5,949 nucleotides of DNA from Alcanivorax sp. UBA4485 (GTDB lineage Bacteria > Pseudomonadota > Gammaproteobacteria > Pseudomonadales > Alcanivoracaceae), in the NCBI GenBank assembly GCA_002389055.1, contig DGNT01000156.1:1-5949 (forward strand), given 5' to 3'. The notes under the pieces are model-generated. The model had not been told where the DNA came from. It saw only the letters and a program-made list of their open reading frames with translations, and ran no database searches. The translations under genes and the position numbers were made by a program. Each line of letters starts with the position of its first letter. Position 1 is the stretch's first letter. This document shows positions 5,371-5,949 of this stretch, in pieces.

Positions 5371-5386
5371 GTTAAACACTGTTAAA
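5371..5386 (+). repeat. GTTAAA direct repeats one helical turn apart
   Basis: GTTAAA occurs at 5371-5376 and 5381-5386, a period of 10 bp, within the 95-nt gap before the lipoprotein gene. TTCACGGT also occurs twice nearby, at 5365-5372 and 5399-5406. Tandem half-sites on one DNA face are typical of response-regulator binding, but the units are short and the role is a guess. Confidence 0.35.
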
Positions 5387-5388
5387 GC

Positions 5389-5404
5389 TGTGAATCCGTT
5401 CACG
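5389..5404. promoter_or_regulatory. CRP/Vfr-like site upstream of the lipoprotein gene
   Basis: TGTGA-ATCCGT-TCACG matches the CRP/Vfr core TGTGA-N6-TCACA at nine of ten defined positions. Its centre (5396.5) lies about 30 bp before the start predicted from TATACT at 5415-5420. This overlaps the -35 region and suggests repression rather than class II activation. The flanks do not follow the wider AAA/TTT consensus. Confidence 0.35.
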
Positions 5405-5414
5405 GTGCGCGGTC

Positions 5415-5420
5415 TATACT
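5415..5420 (+). promoter_or_regulatory. Candidate -10 box for the lipoprotein gene
   Basis: TATACT is a five-of-six -10 match in the gap before the lipoprotein gene. No clear -35 is present at 16-18 nt (sequence there is TGAATCC), so an activator may be needed or the promoter is weak. The leader would be about 26 nt. Confidence 0.45.
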
Positions 5421-5452
5421 GACAACTCTTATCCTTTGTCAGGGAGACCAAA

Positions 5453-5887
5453 ATGAAAAAAGCCCTTTCCGTTCTTACTCTCGGCGCCGTGTTCGCACTG
5501 GCCGGCTGTCAAACCGCGCCCGAAGTGCAACCGGACCCGAAAGCCAGCAAAACGGTCTATCAGGGCGTGCTGCCCTGCGCGGACTGCTCTGGAATTCAGG
5601 CCACCCTGACGCTGTACCGGGATGAAGCGGACCAACCGTCACGCTTTGAGCTGCGTCAGACCTTTCTGGACGGCGCCAAGGCCGGCGGCAGCGACGTGGA
5701 CCGGGGCAACTGGATCGCGGAACGCCAGTCCGTGAACGGCAAGTCCTACCCGCTGTTTATCCTTAACCCCACCGATCCGGCGGAGCAGTTCCGCTTTCTG
5801 CAGAAAGCCACCAATGCGGTGGAAATGCTGAACGCCGACGGCGAGCAAATCGAGTCCGACTACAACTACACGCTGATGCAGCGTTAA
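5453..5887 (+). CDS. NlpE-like outer-membrane lipoprotein, N-terminal domain only
   Basis: A 144-residue lipoprotein. Residues 1-18 form a signal peptide (MKKALSVLTLGAVFALAG) with lipobox L16-A-G-C19; C19 would be lipidated and Q20 at +2 favours outer-membrane sorting. The mature part matches the NlpE N-terminal domain: QGVLPCADCSGIQ (37-49) with the CxxC pair C42/C45, an RGNW segment (84-87), and the closing AVEMLNADGEQIESDYNYTL (122-141), which parallels the E. coli ALEML...IES.FNYTL segment. E. coli NlpE is a 236-residue protein with a second OB-type domain that is missing here. In E. coli, NlpE signals lipoprotein trafficking and surface contact faults to the Cpx system; whether this short form does so is unknown, and no cpx genes are in the window. 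It follows GGGAGA (about 5442-5447) and has a CRP-like site and TATACT upstream. Confidence 0.9.
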   Translation: MKKALSVLTLGAVFALAGCQTAPEVQPDPKASKTVYQGVLPCADCSGIQATLTLYRDEADQPSRFELRQTFLDGAKAGGSDVDRGNWIAERQSVNGKSYPLFILNPTDPAEQFRFLQKATNAVEMLNADGEQIESDYNYTLMQR

Positions 5888-5949
5888 AGCTGGTTCGGGC
5901 CGGGAAACCCGTCCTCTCCAGAAGGCGCGCACCGGGATCGGGTGGGCCC
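5888..5949. other. Downstream tail, no gene
   Basis: The last 62 nt after the lipoprotein gene hold a short hairpin, CGGG-AAA-CCCG (5901-5911), followed by the pyrimidine-rich TCCTCTCC. This is too weak to call a terminator. The window ends in GC-rich sequence, and a larger structure could be cut by the boundary. Confidence 0.4.

Overview
This is a compact, GC-rich chromosomal segment from a gammaproteobacterium. The order ybeD-lipB-lipA, the UPF0250, LipB and LipA sequences with gammaproteobacterial-type motifs, a Pseudomonas-like REP sequence (GTAGGAGCGGGC...GCCCGCGAAAG) and a DUF6164-type protein suggest an Alcanivorax- or Pseudomonas-like marine or soil bacterium. The genus is an inference; no rRNA or species marker is present.

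Left part (58-2046, + strand): a lipoate-biosynthesis block. ybeD (UPF0250/DUF493), lipB (octanoyltransferase) and lipA (lipoyl synthase) lie head to tail with gaps of 13 and 35 nt. LipB moves octanoate from ACP to the lipoyl domains of 2-oxoacid dehydrogenases and of the glycine cleavage H protein; LipA then inserts two sulfurs. No promoter is visible in the 57 nt before ybeD, so the operon probably begins outside the window (in many relatives with dacA). A TATACT box near the end of lipB may give lipA its own promoter.

Middle (2047-2758): a 150-bp inverted pair of REP-like units separates lipA from a convergent minus-strand gene for a 120-residue DUF6164-like protein with a C-terminal membrane helix. 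The units' hairpins keep their shape while differing in sequence. A 192-nt divergent control region follows. It carries one copy of an exact 18-nt direct repeat whose other copy lies in the signal-peptide coding region of the next gene.

Right part (2759-5949, + strand): dacB (PBP4-type D,D-carboxypeptidase/endopeptidase), a GTT1-like glutathione S-transferase with its own extended -10 and a bulged-stem terminator, an unusual AT-richer regulatory stretch with two dyads before a 29-residue single-pass membrane protein, and an NlpE N-domain-only lipoprotein with a CRP/Vfr-like site near its -10. These four appear to be separately transcribed. Three of them (PBP4, the small membrane protein and the lipoprotein) act in the envelope.

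I see no mobile-element gene, RNA gene, CRISPR array or phage gene. No new multi-gene system is evident. The features most worth attention are the REP pair, the dyad-controlled micro-protein and the 18-nt repeat.
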